A stretch of 17,130 nt of DNA from Alphaproteobacteria bacterium (GTDB taxonomy: Bacteria; Pseudomonadota; Alphaproteobacteria; SMXP01): NCBI GenBank assembly GCA_028280675.1, contig JANQLI010000321.1:1-17130 (forward strand), in the 5' to 3' direction. A program made the translations under genes and the position numbers. Numbering within the stretch: position 1 is the stretch's first letter; the number at the start of each line of letters is the position of its first letter. Below the pieces are notes generated by a model. That model was not told where the DNA came from, did no database searches, and worked only from the letters and a program-made list of their open reading frames with translations. This document shows positions 6,956 to 15,344 of the stretch, piece by piece.

Positions 6956-8046
6956 GTTTGCCGAAAGCGCTCAGGCAAGCGCCATGGCGGGGCAACACCT
7001 TTCTTCACGGCAACCCGGTAAACCAAGGTCGCGAGAAATCCAAAAAAAGGTAAGAACATTATGATGCTGAGCACACGCTTAGATGGCTCACTCAATTGTA
7101 TATTCACAGCCGCAATACCCGTCACGACAAATAGAACACAATAAGCAACCGTCACAACCACATGGCTCGCGCCAAGTTTTGTAGCGATCTGGTAAAGATG
7201 TTCACGGTGCGCATGCAATACGTTCTCCTTGCGTAATGCGCGATACAATAACGTCACCAACACATCAAAGATAAAAGGGTAAAATAGAACCGGCACGATA
7301 TAGATGGACAATTGTCCTTCATCGAGAGAATTTCCAAAGACAGCGAGCGAGGCGAAGAGAAATCCTAAGAACTGACTCCCCGTGTCACCCATGAAGATAT
7401 GCCCACCGGGAAAATTAAAAATCAAAAATCCGGGAATGGCCGCAATCACACATGCACAGCACAAAGCGACAAAATAACTTTGTGCGCCCATCGCCGTCAA
7501 ACCCAAAAAGATAGCTGCGATAACAGCGCCGCCGCCCGCAATGCCATTGATACCATCCATAAAGTTAAAGGCATTCATAAAGAAGATAATCCACAGAATT
7601 GTGAGGAGACAGCCGAACACTCCAAGGTCTACATACCCCAGTCCCAACAAATACACTGTGTCAATACGAGCAATAAAGACAGCAAAGAACAACGCAGAGA
7701 GAAACTGTGCCGCCATTTTTGAAAAGGGTAAGATCTCCCATAAATCATCAACAAGAGCTGCAAGGACAATGAAGACTGTCAATCCCGCATAGAGCACGAA
7801 TTGATTCGGCGTTATATCCAAAAGCTCTGTCGGATTATCCTGAAAGCTATAAAACAAAGCGAGTCCAACCAGGAAAGCAACAGCGATTGCAACACCACCG
7901 CTTTTCGGCGTCGGAATAGCATGGCTTGAGCGTGCATTCGGGACATCCGAAATATTCAGCAACATCATCAGCCGGGTCATGAGGATTGAGATCACAAGAA
8001 CGATTCCACCCGCGAGTATCAAATCCGCAAATGTCACGTGCTGCAT
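6949..8046 (-). CDS. WbpL/WecA-type polyprenyl-phosphate UDP-N-acetylhexosamine-1-phosphate transferase
   Basis: 365 residues, a polytopic membrane protein with about ten hydrophobic spans, of the MraY/WecA glycosyltransferase superfamily. It should transfer a sugar-1-phosphate from a UDP-N-acetylhexosamine to undecaprenyl phosphate, the first step of O-antigen or other surface polysaccharide assembly. Landmarks are DVPNARSSHAIPTPKSGG (34-51), the Mg-binding Asp100-Asp101 (VDDLWEI), NFMDGINGIAGG (161-172), HIFMGDTGSQFLGF (216-229, with Asp221) and HAHREHLYQ (278-286). The last motif is closer to the WbpL/WbcO subgroup than to WecA, which has HIHH. The sugar specificity is not readable. The start is ambiguous: AGGGAG touches the ATG at 8046, and a GTG at codon 4 is better spaced. 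It lies 37 bp downstream of ispE on the same strand and ends convergently on the polyprenyl synthase gene. No other polysaccharide genes are in the window. Confidence 0.88.
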   Translation of the reverse strand: MQHVTFADLILAGGIVLVISILMTRLMMLLNISDVPNARSSHAIPTPKSGGVAIAVAFLVGLALFYSFQDNPTELLDITPNQFVLYAGLTVFIVLAALVDDLWEILPFSKMAAQFLSALFFAVFIARIDTVYLLGLGYVDLGVFGCLLTILWIIFFMNAFNFMDGINGIAGGGAVIAAIFLGLTAMGAQSYFVALCCACVIAAIPGFLIFNFPGGHIFMGDTGSQFLGFLFASLAVFGNSLDEGQLSIYIVPVLFYPFIFDVLVTLLYRALRKENVLHAHREHLYQIATKLGASHVVVTVAYCVLFVVTGIAAVNIQLSEPSKRVLSIIMFLPFFGFLATLVYRVAVKKGVAPPWRLPERFRQTQ

Positions 8047-8083
8047 CTCCCTTCTAGCGGTTGCCTGATAAAAGCAAATTCGT

Positions 8084-8965
8084 TTAGACCTCTGGGGGCA
8101 ACAAGGTAGTCGCCCGCACCCACCACTGTGGTCTCTTTAACGCAATTTTCTCAAAACAGAAATGGGCTTCTTGTGCAGATCCAAAAAGCCCAAAACACGT
8201 CGCCCCTGATCCAGACATACGCGATATGATAGCGCCGAACGCGTCAAGATCATCAAGAACATCGCCAATAATGGGCTGTCTTGAGATGGCGGGTACTTGT
8301 AGATCATTCCGGGTTTCATTGAGAAGGCGTATAAGGGCGTTAAGATCATCAAACTGGGGAGGCAGATCTGGGGACCGGAGCACATCAACGCCCTTGAGAT
8401 TGTCAAAATCACGAAATATCTCAGCCGTTGAGACAGCAACACCCGGATTGACCAAAACCAGGTGCACGTCTTCCGGAAGGATCACGTCCTCAAGATCTTG
8501 CCCAATGCCCGACATATAGGCAGCTTTGCGATTGAGACAAACCGGAACATCCGCCCCCAAGGAAAGGGCCATGCCTTCTAAGGCGTCCTGCGGCGGTGAA
8601 AGAGTCCACTCATGCATTAAAAGATGAAGCGCCGTCGCGGCATCTGTTGATCCTCCGCCTATCCCTGACGCTATGGGAAGGTTTTTTTCAAGCGTAAGCG
8701 CAGCCCCTGGCACAGTCTTGCCTTGTTCCGCAGCCCATTCTTTCAAAACACGTGCCGCTTTTAAAACCAGATTGTCATCAACAGCCTGCTCTTGCAGTGC
8801 GGAACGGTGCGGGCTTTCAATGGACAGCGATATGTCATCCGCCGCGCGGCATGTCAGCACATCGCCACAAGACGCAAAACCAACGAGACTGAACAGTGGG
8901 TGATAGCCATCTTGCTGAACAGGGCCAACATGGAGGAACAGATTGATCTTGGCTGGCGCCAACAT
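8084..8965 (-). CDS. ispE: 4-(cytidine 5'-diphospho)-2-C-methyl-D-erythritol kinase
   Basis: 293 residues, the usual size. IspE phosphorylates CDP-methylerythritol with ATP in the MEP pathway to isopentenyl diphosphate, in the cytosol. The N-terminal APAKINLFLHV holds the catalytic Lys6. The GHMP-kinase ATP loop is LPIASGIGGGSTDAAT (96-111). SLGADVPVCL carries the catalytic Asp139. A C-terminal glycine-rich MSGSGATCFGLF block matches the third GHMP motif. An in-frame stop lies two codons upstream of the ATG, which fixes the start at 8965 or later; the ribosome site is weak. It lies 31 bp downstream of the TPR lipoprotein gene. Its pathway product feeds the polyprenyl synthase encoded at 5921-6955, although a transferase gene now separates the two. 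Confidence 0.96.
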   Translation of the reverse strand: MLAPAKINLFLHVGPVQQDGYHPLFSLVGFASCGDVLTCRAADDISLSIESPHRSALQEQAVDDNLVLKAARVLKEWAAEQGKTVPGAALTLEKNLPIASGIGGGSTDAATALHLLMHEWTLSPPQDALEGMALSLGADVPVCLNRKAAYMSGIGQDLEDVILPEDVHLVLVNPGVAVSTAEIFRDFDNLKGVDVLRSPDLPPQFDDLNALIRLLNETRNDLQVPAISRQPIIGDVLDDLDAFGAIISRMSGSGATCFGLFGSAQEAHFCFEKIALKRPQWWVRATTLLPPEV

Positions 8966-8996
8966 GGGTTATGATCCCAAAGAATGAAGTGAAGTA

Positions 8997-10727
8997 TTAT
9001 GTCGCGCCATTCGATACATCATCCAATCCTACCTTCAACTTCTTCTCAAGCAGTGGGATTTGATCATCTTCCGGTTTCAGATCAAGGGACTGACGCCACT
9101 GAAACCGTGCTTCAATCAAACGGCCAACCTTCCAATAAGCATCGCCGAGATGTTCATTAATTGTCGGATCGCCGGATTGGAGTTGGACAGCGCGCTCAAG
9201 ATATTCCACAGCTTTATGATACTGGCCCTGCCGATAAAACGCCCAGCCCAAACTATCGATAATGAAACCATCATCCGGCTTCAATTCAACAGCACGGCGG
9301 ATCAGCTTTGTGGCTTCCTCATATTTCATACCTTTGTCGATCCAAGAATAGCCCAAATAATTCAGCGTCAAGGGTTGATCTGGCGAAAGGTCAATTGATT
9401 TGAGAAAATCAACCTCCGCTTTGTCCCAATCGCCAAGCCGTTCATACGCCACGCCGCGCGCATAAAAGAGACCCCAGTGCTGATCCTCCGGCTTACCGAC
9501 AATCTCTAAAGCTTTGGTATAAGCCTCAACGGCAAGAGCATAATCTTCACTGACACGATGCAAATCGCCTAATGTCTTTGTGACACCAATATCCGTTGGA
9601 TCTTTGCCGAGAAGCTTCGTGAGCAAACGCACGCCTTCATCTGACCGATCTAAGCGCTCATAATTGATGGCAATTTGTAATTGTGCGTCACGATAATATT
9701 CAGATGAACGAGATACGCCCTTATAGGCACGGATCGCATCTTCCCAACCATTATTGCGCTCAAAAAGCTCCCCTAACAACATGCGTGCTTCAGGAAAATC
9801 AGAGTGTAAATGCGTCGCCAATTGCAAATAGATGATGGGTAAATCAATGCTGCGCTCTTGCATTAAATACGTGGCAGGGCCGAAGACCGCATTAGCGAGA
9901 CCTTCCCGTGCGCTTTCATAAACGACTGGCGGCGCCTTTCCCGAATCCATGCGAAGTAACTCACCCTCAATGAGCGTATCTTGGCCGGCAAGTTCGAGAT
10001 ACTCATTATACATCTTGCGGGCGTCATCAACATCGCCCTTGCGTTCAAGCAACCGTCCGTAGGCTTGTACGAGACGGCGCGAACTCCATTGCGTTTGCTG
10101 CAAGATGTTTAAATAATCATTCGCAGCGGCATCATACTGATTAGTGTAATCATTGATGTAAGCACGTGCCGTCAGATAAAAGATTTTCAAATTGGACGAT
10201 TTCACACCCATATCTAATGTAATGATGGCTTTATCCGGATCACCCTCTCCGACATACGACCAAGCGGTCACGAGATCGCTCATCACCATGCTGATCGGGC
10301 CCTTGCGTCCCTCCTTCAGATGCTGCCGGGTCGCTTCATAATCTTCATCAATGAAAGACCCAATAGCGAGAACCAAACGCCCTGTCCGATGACCAGGGTC
10401 ACGCTCCACCATGTCGTAAGCCAAATAACGGGCTTCATCCACTTGGCCATCCGCAAGTGCGAGAAAAAAGGCCCGTTCAAGAATAGGTGTATTATCTGGA
10501 TCGCGTTGCAACGCTCGCTGATAAAAAACCGCTGCACTGTTGGTGTCGCGCATGGCGCCAGCAAAGCGCCCTGCGAGGTAATTGCCATAAAGCGTACGGG
10601 TAGCCGCAACCCGATTGAGCATAGGATCAGACGATCCCGCACCCATCTGAGGTACAGATTCGCAGCCTGTAAGAAGCACAAAAAAAGCAGAAAAGATGAG
10701 AAATAACAGCCGCTTACCGAATCTCAT
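8997..10727 (-). CDS. TPR-repeat lipoprotein
   Basis: 576 residues. The N-terminus MRFGKRLLFLIFSAFFVLLTGC is a lipoprotein signal peptide with lipobox LTGC and acylated Cys22, so the protein is anchored in a membrane facing the periplasm. The next residue is Glu, not Asp, which by the E. coli rule fits sorting to the outer membrane. The rest is made of tetratricopeptide repeats. At least six consecutive helical pairs can be read in the C-terminal half, for example GDYALAVEAYTKALEI-like and YEEATKLIRRAVELKPD. A further pair near the N-terminus is AAVFYQRALQRDPD. TPR arrays bind proteins; no enzyme motif is visible and the partner is unknown. Similar TPR proteins sit beside ispE in many alphaproteobacteria as I recall. 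It follows ETF-QO by 76 bp on the same strand. Confidence 0.88.
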   Translation of the reverse strand: MRFGKRLLFLIFSAFFVLLTGCESVPQMGAGSSDPMLNRVAATRTLYGNYLAGRFAGAMRDTNSAAVFYQRALQRDPDNTPILERAFFLALADGQVDEARYLAYDMVERDPGHRTGRLVLAIGSFIDEDYEATRQHLKEGRKGPISMVMSDLVTAWSYVGEGDPDKAIITLDMGVKSSNLKIFYLTARAYINDYTNQYDAAANDYLNILQQTQWSSRRLVQAYGRLLERKGDVDDARKMYNEYLELAGQDTLIEGELLRMDSGKAPPVVYESAREGLANAVFGPATYLMQERSIDLPIIYLQLATHLHSDFPEARMLLGELFERNNGWEDAIRAYKGVSRSSEYYRDAQLQIAINYERLDRSDEGVRLLTKLLGKDPTDIGVTKTLGDLHRVSEDYALAVEAYTKALEIVGKPEDQHWGLFYARGVAYERLGDWDKAEVDFLKSIDLSPDQPLTLNYLGYSWIDKGMKYEEATKLIRRAVELKPDDGFIIDSLGWAFYRQGQYHKAVEYLERAVQLQSGDPTINEHLGDAYWKVGRLIEARFQWRQSLDLKPEDDQIPLLEKKLKVGLDDVSNGAT

Positions 10728-10803
10728 ACATCACTCACATCAAGGGTCTGGCCTTGCGCACAGGACGTCGCCAGCAGGTTTCATAACTTTCAGCCCCTGA
10801 TCA

Positions 10804-12477
10804 TTACATATTCGGATAATTAGGGCCACCTCCCCCTTCTGGCACAACCCAGTTAATATTTTGGCTCGGATCTTTAATATCGCAGGTTTTACAATGGACA
10901 CAGTTCTGCGCATTGATCTGAAAACGCGCATTCGATCCATCATCATCCGTTAAGATTTCATACACTCCAGCCGGACAATAACGCTGAGCAGGCTCAGCAT
11001 AGTCAGGTAAATTACGGCTCAATGGGATGTTGGGATCAGTGAGCTGCAAATGCACAGGCTGATCCTCTTCGTGATTGGTGCTGGACAGAAACACCGATGA
11101 CAGACGGTCAAAGGAGATGACACCATCAGGCTTTGAATAGTCGATAGGCTTGCACGCACTCGCCTTCTTGAGTGAGTCGTGATCTGGCTTACCGTGTTTC
11201 AATGTGAAGCCGAGTCCGCCAGGTATAAGTTGATTCAGCCACATCTCTATCCCCCCTAAAGACACCCCAAGATATGTGCCGAATTTGCTCCACATGGGCT
11301 TCATGTTTCGTACACGTTTGAGATCTTTATAGATGGATGATGTTTTCACTGCCTCCGGATACGCTGTCAGCTCAGTTGAGGCTTGACCAGCTTGTACAGC
11401 GTCAAACGCTGCTTCTGCAGCCAGCATGCCGGATTTCATGGCATTATGACTGCCTTTGATGCGCGGCACATTCATAAAGCCAGCCGAACAGCCAATCAGC
11501 GCCCCGCCAGGGAACGTCAGGTTTGGAATGGACTGCAATCCCCCTTCTGTAATCGCGCGCGCGCCATAGGCAATACGTTTGCCGCCTTCCAAATAAGAGC
11601 GAATATCTGGGTGGTGCTTATAACGCTGAAATTCTTCGAAGGGAGACAGGTATGGGTTTTTGTAGTTCAAATGTACAACAAACCCAATCGACACCAAGTT
11701 ATCCTCAAGGTGATACATGAATGAGCCGCCACCTGTTGCATTATCAAGCGGCCATCCCATTGTGTGCACCACAAGACCTTGCTTGTGGTGCTCTGGCGGA
11801 ATTTGCCACAGCTCTTTAATGCCAATGCCGTATTTTTGAACATCGCTGTCTTTATCAAGATCAAATGTGCCAATAAGGTGTTTGGCAAGCGAGCCACGCA
11901 CGCCCTCTGCAATAAGTGTATATTTGCCGTGCAGCTCCATGCCTTGGGTATAGGACTCTTTTTGTGAGCCATCGCGCCCGACACCCATATCCCCTGTCGC
12001 CACGCCTTTGACACTGCCGTCTTCATGATAAACAACTTCAGACGCGGCAAAGCCAGGATAAATTTCGACGCCAAGCATCTCTGCTTGTTCAGCCAACCAA
12101 CGGCAAACATTCCCCAAGCTGACAATGTAATTGCCATGATTGCTCATAAAGGGCGGCAACATAAAGTTGGGCATTTTCATTGAGCCCGCCGCCCCTAAAA
12201 ACAGAAAACGATCATCAGTCACTTCAGTCTTCAAGGGCGCCCCCAGCTCTTTCCAATTCGGGAACAACTCATTGAGGGCGATCGGATCAATCACTGCACC
12301 GGACAAAATATGCGCACCGACTTCCGATCCTTTTTCCAAGACACATACAGAAATGTCAGCACCGGCTTCCTGGGCGCATTGTTTCAAACGAATAGCGGCA
12401 CTCAGGCCTGCAGGCCCTGCCCCGACAATTACAACATCATATTCCATGAACTCCCGTTGCATCGCTTCGTCTGACAT
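10804..12477 (-). CDS. Electron transfer flavoprotein-ubiquinone oxidoreductase
   Basis: 557 residues, normal for ETF-QO. The enzyme takes electrons from reduced ETF (fatty acid and amino acid oxidation) and passes them to ubiquinone at the inner membrane through FAD and one 4Fe-4S cluster. The N-terminal Rossmann FAD motif is VVIVGAGPAGLSAAIRL (15-31), with a second FAD block YTLIAEGVRGSLAKHL near 186-201. The C-terminal cluster ligands are Cys501 (YCPAGVYE) and Cys526, Cys529 and Cys532 (NCVHCKTCDIKDP), all four present. The final PNYPNM is close to the family's usual GGGGPxYxxM ending. The ATG at 12477 has a near-perfect Shine-Dalgarno. It is the first gene of the minus-strand group leading to ispE and diverges from the glycosylase gene. 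The etfA and etfB genes are not in the window. Confidence 0.97.
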   Translation of the reverse strand: MSDEAMQREFMEYDVVIVGAGPAGLSAAIRLKQCAQEAGADISVCVLEKGSEVGAHILSGAVIDPIALNELFPNWKELGAPLKTEVTDDRFLFLGAAGSMKMPNFMLPPFMSNHGNYIVSLGNVCRWLAEQAEMLGVEIYPGFAASEVVYHEDGSVKGVATGDMGVGRDGSQKESYTQGMELHGKYTLIAEGVRGSLAKHLIGTFDLDKDSDVQKYGIGIKELWQIPPEHHKQGLVVHTMGWPLDNATGGGSFMYHLEDNLVSIGFVVHLNYKNPYLSPFEEFQRYKHHPDIRSYLEGGKRIAYGARAITEGGLQSIPNLTFPGGALIGCSAGFMNVPRIKGSHNAMKSGMLAAEAAFDAVQAGQASTELTAYPEAVKTSSIYKDLKRVRNMKPMWSKFGTYLGVSLGGIEMWLNQLIPGGLGFTLKHGKPDHDSLKKASACKPIDYSKPDGVISFDRLSSVFLSSTNHEEDQPVHLQLTDPNIPLSRNLPDYAEPAQRYCPAGVYEILTDDDGSNARFQINAQNCVHCKTCDIKDPSQNINWVVPEGGGGPNYPNM

Positions 12478-12481
12478 ATCG

Positions 12482-12488
12482 CCTCCTT
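12482..12488 (-). promoter_or_regulatory. Strong Shine-Dalgarno of the ETF-QO gene
   Basis: AAGGAGG lies 4 nt before the ATG at 12477 on the minus strand. It is the best ribosome-binding site I see in the window and fixes the start. Confidence 0.75.
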
Positions 12489-12551
12489 GAACCAGCCCAT
12501 GAGAGCGGACAAAATGAACTTTTGCGCGAAAAAACTCGCCTTCTTGGCCTC

Positions 12552-12581
12552 TTTATGGTGAGTTATAGGGCAAGAGGTCAA
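12552..12581 (-). promoter_or_regulatory. Putative promoter for ETF-QO and downstream genes
   Basis: On the minus strand TTGACC (12581-12576) is followed after 18 nt by CATAAA (12557-12552). The predicted start of transcription is about 65-70 nt upstream of the ETF-QO ATG. It lies in the 137-bp divergent region shared with the glycosylase gene. By-eye call. Confidence 0.35.
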
Positions 12582-12614
12582 GTTTCTTTCGGCCCCTCAT
12601 TGAAGAACTGCGAT

Positions 12615-13412
12615 ATGCCACACTCCAATTTCGACATTTTGAAATGGTATGCTGAGATCGGCGTCGATGCGGTTCTCAACACTGACCCCATTGATCGTTA
12701 TTCAGCCGTAGCGTCAAAAACCGGGCCCTCTGCTCAGGCTCAAAAAAGCAAAGCCCCTGACCAACCCGCGCCAGCCTCATCCCCGTTTTTGGTCCCGGAG
12801 ACGGGTCCGAGTGCTGCAGAGCTTGCAGCCCAATGCCAAAATCTGTCTGAGCTGCGTGAGGCCATCGACTCTTTTGAAGGATGTGTGCTCAAGCAAACCG
12901 CCAAGAACACGGTCTTTGCCGATGGGAATCCAGAAGCAGATGTGATGTTTATCGGCGAAGCGCCGGGGCGAGACGAGGACATCCAAGGGCTGCCCTTTGT
13001 CGGTCAAGCGGGAAAATTGCTCGATCAAATGATCAACGCCATCGGCCGTGACCGGGAGAGCGTTTATATCTCTAACATTCTCAATTGGCGCCCACCGGGA
13101 AACCGGACTCCCACGCCGCAAGAGGCGCTGACATGTCTGCCATTCATTCGCCGCCATATACAATTGGTTGACCCGCAAGTGATTGTGCTACTGGGGGGCA
13201 CGTCCGCAAAGCACTTGCTTGCCACAAAAACAGGAATCATGCGGCTGCGCGGCCGCTGGGCCAATGTGAAGCTTGATGACGACGGTAATCAAACGATCAC
13301 CGCTTTGCCCACGTTGCATCCGGCTTATTTACTGCGACAACCCGCCCATAAACGTCTTGCGTGGCAAGATTTTCTCAATTTGAAACAGCGCTTGAGCGAA
13401 CTCGCGAGCTGA
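12615..13412 (+). CDS. Family-4-like uracil-DNA glycosylase, probably without an Fe-S cluster
   Basis: 265 residues from the ATG at 12615. An upstream TTG would add 31 residues with no family resemblance, so I reject it. The enzyme should remove uracil from DNA to start base excision repair. Visible landmarks are the active-site GEAPGRDED (114-122), GLPFVGQAGKLLDQM (125-139), the ILNWRPPGNRTPTPQE block (155-170) and the second active-site motif HPAYLLRQP (235-243). Family 4 enzymes hold a 4Fe-4S cluster on four cysteines: a CxxC pair, one in the xCRPPGNR block and one about 16 residues later. Here only Cys90 and Cys174 remain; the others are Phe87 and Trp158. An N-terminal region (about 1-30, FDILKWYAEIGVDAVL) plus a Pro/Ala-rich linker (about 31-65) precedes the catalytic domain. 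It diverges from the ETF-QO gene. Confidence 0.92.
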   Translation: MPHSNFDILKWYAEIGVDAVLNTDPIDRYSAVASKTGPSAQAQKSKAPDQPAPASSPFLVPETGPSAAELAAQCQNLSELREAIDSFEGCVLKQTAKNTVFADGNPEADVMFIGEAPGRDEDIQGLPFVGQAGKLLDQMINAIGRDRESVYISNILNWRPPGNRTPTPQEALTCLPFIRRHIQLVDPQVIVLLGGTSAKHLLATKTGIMRLRGRWANVKLDDDGNQTITALPTLHPAYLLRQPAHKRLAWQDFLNLKQRLSELAS

Positions 13413-13461
13413 GTTTAACGCTGGCTTAAATCCGTTACGGTATCTTAACTGAGAAGACTTG

Positions 13462-15315
13462 ATGAAGCCTGCAGAGGTCGCTAGGTTAGTGCGCTTAAAC
13501 AGGGGAATGGTGAGAGTATTGATGGGTATCGTCCGGTTCGGCACGTCCGGTTCTCACATAATCACGTCACGCGGCTTGCGAGCAATCACAGTGCTGTTGC
13601 TTGCTCTTTTCGCATGGCCTGTTGCAAGCCATGCGCAATCTTTTGAAACAGATTATACCCCGCGCGTTCTTTCTGACACGGATATTCGGATTTATCAGCA
13701 AATTTTTGTGGCGCAAGACAAAGGCGACTGGAAAAAAGCTGATAGCCTGATCAAGCAAGCCAGAAACACGATTCTCATGGGGTATGTTGATTTTCAACGC
13801 TATATGCACCCCACAGCTTATACGTCCAAATATACCGAACTCAAAGAATGGCTCGACGCTTACAACGACCATCCTGATATGGCGCCGCGGATTTATAACC
13901 TTGCCAAACGACGTCAACCGAAAGGGTATAAATCACCGCAGCGTCCGAAATCGAAAAAATATCGCCCCGAACCTGACCGTGTGTATATCCCGCATTTCGA
14001 CAAACAAGGACGCAGCAGAGCACAAAAAAAACGCGTCGCGCAGATTAACCGGTATGTCAAATCCCTGCTCGCTCGCGAGCGCCCGACTCAATCCCTGAAA
14101 TACATCCGCACAAAAGATGTCTCAGACGATCTTACAAAGCTCGAATTTGATCGCATCAAAAGTTGGATAGCAGCGCAGTATTTCTTTGAGCGTGTTCCCA
14201 ACAAAGCGTATGACACCGCCATTCAGGTGGTTGAACGGAATCGCGAAGCTGTCCCGATGGCTGATTGGACAGCAGGTCTTGCCGCTTGGGAAATGGGGAA
14301 CTATCAAACCGCTGCTGGTCACTTTGAAGCACTCACGGCCGCAAAGCATGTCAACAACGCAACACGCTCTGCAGGAGCTTATTGGGCGGCAAGGGCAGCG
14401 CTGGTCAATCGGCAACCCCAAAAAGTATCGCGCTATCTTGAGATTGCGGCCAATGCCCCATTCACCTTTTATGGTGTGCTCGCCAATCGGCAACTTGGCA
14501 ATGATCATGCCTATGATTGGAAAGCGCCTGTCCTCACGCAAGCGGGTTACAATAAACTTCTTGATTATCCTGCTATTGAGCGCGCCGTTGCTCTGTGGCA
14601 ATTGGGCCGCGCTGGCGATGCAGAAAAAGAATTGCGGCGCATTCATGCCTATGTCGATGAAAAACTCGATATTCATCACATGGCGCTCGCACGGGTCATG
14701 AACCTTCCTGCGGCGCAATTGCAAATCGCTGAATATGCGAAAGGCCCTGGCTTTGACACCGGACTCTATCCTGTGCCGGATTACCGCCCAGATGATGGTT
14801 TTCATGTGGACCGCGCCCTTATCTATGCGTTCATGCGCAAAGAGAGCAAATTCGATCCAAATGCAAAATCATGGGCAGGGGCACGCGGCCTTATGCAATT
14901 AATGCCGCGCACAGCCAGTTCACTTGCGAAAGATAAATCGCTTCGCAGCAGCAAGAACACCAAGCTTTATGATCCAGGTTTCAATTTGAACTTAGGGCAA
15001 AAGTATGTCGAGCAATTGATGCGCTCGGCTGACCCCACGGGCAACCTTTTCCAGCTCACTGTTGCGTATAACGGCGGTCCTGGAAATTTGCGCAAGTGGC
15101 GCAAAGAACTGACATCCGATAAAGACCCCTTCTTCTTCATCGAAAGCATTCCGTCTGGCGAAACCCGCGGTTTTATTGAAGGCGTGTTGACCAATTTCTG
15201 GATTTACCGCAACCGCTTAGGACAGCATTCTCCTAGCCTGGATGCGGCGGCTGCGGGGAAATGGCCTATTTACAAATCCATTGAGCCGGGTGATGGTCGC
15301 GTGGCGTTGAGATAA
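13462..15315 (+). CDS. Soluble lytic murein transglycosylase (Slt70-like)
   Basis: 617 residues. A helical N-terminal superdomain is followed by a C-terminal SLT domain, the layout and approximate length of Slt70. The enzyme cleaves peptidoglycan glycan strands in the periplasm, forming anhydromuropeptides. SLT motifs are YAFMRKESKFDPNAKSWAG with catalytic Glu461 (counted from 13462), GLMQLMPRTA, and the AYNGGPGNLRKW block. A hydrophobic stretch LLLALFAWPVASHA is followed by an Ala-x-Ala-like cleavage site (ASHA|QS). Counting from 13462, about 58 residues would be removed, long for a signal peptide. The ATG at 13522 would give a 37-residue signal and is a realistic alternative. GAGAAG lies 5 nt before the 13462 ATG. 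A lysine-rich linker (about 145-175) precedes the helical repeats. It begins about 50 bp after the glycosylase gene, probably in the same transcript. Confidence 0.92.
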   Translation: MKPAEVARLVRLNRGMVRVLMGIVRFGTSGSHIITSRGLRAITVLLLALFAWPVASHAQSFETDYTPRVLSDTDIRIYQQIFVAQDKGDWKKADSLIKQARNTILMGYVDFQRYMHPTAYTSKYTELKEWLDAYNDHPDMAPRIYNLAKRRQPKGYKSPQRPKSKKYRPEPDRVYIPHFDKQGRSRAQKKRVAQINRYVKSLLARERPTQSLKYIRTKDVSDDLTKLEFDRIKSWIAAQYFFERVPNKAYDTAIQVVERNREAVPMADWTAGLAAWEMGNYQTAAGHFEALTAAKHVNNATRSAGAYWAARAALVNRQPQKVSRYLEIAANAPFTFYGVLANRQLGNDHAYDWKAPVLTQAGYNKLLDYPAIERAVALWQLGRAGDAEKELRRIHAYVDEKLDIHHMALARVMNLPAAQLQIAEYAKGPGFDTGLYPVPDYRPDDGFHVDRALIYAFMRKESKFDPNAKSWAGARGLMQLMPRTASSLAKDKSLRSSKNTKLYDPGFNLNLGQKYVEQLMRSADPTGNLFQLTVAYNGGPGNLRKWRKELTSDKDPFFFIESIPSGETRGFIEGVLTNFWIYRNRLGQHSPSLDAAAAGKWPIYKSIEPGDGRVALR

Positions 15316-15344
15316 GGCACTCAAACATCAATCATTTTCTTAAC

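Noticed and set aside
12522..12614. A 31-codon upstream extension of the glycosylase from a TTG codon
   Set aside because: No ribosome site, no similarity to the family, and it would cover the divergent promoter region. The ATG at 12615 begins the family-like N-terminus.
14122..14805. A 227-codon minus-strand open frame inside the lytic transglycosylase gene
   Set aside because: It lies wholly within a well-supported coding region. Its composition does not look like a real protein and it has no recognisable motif.
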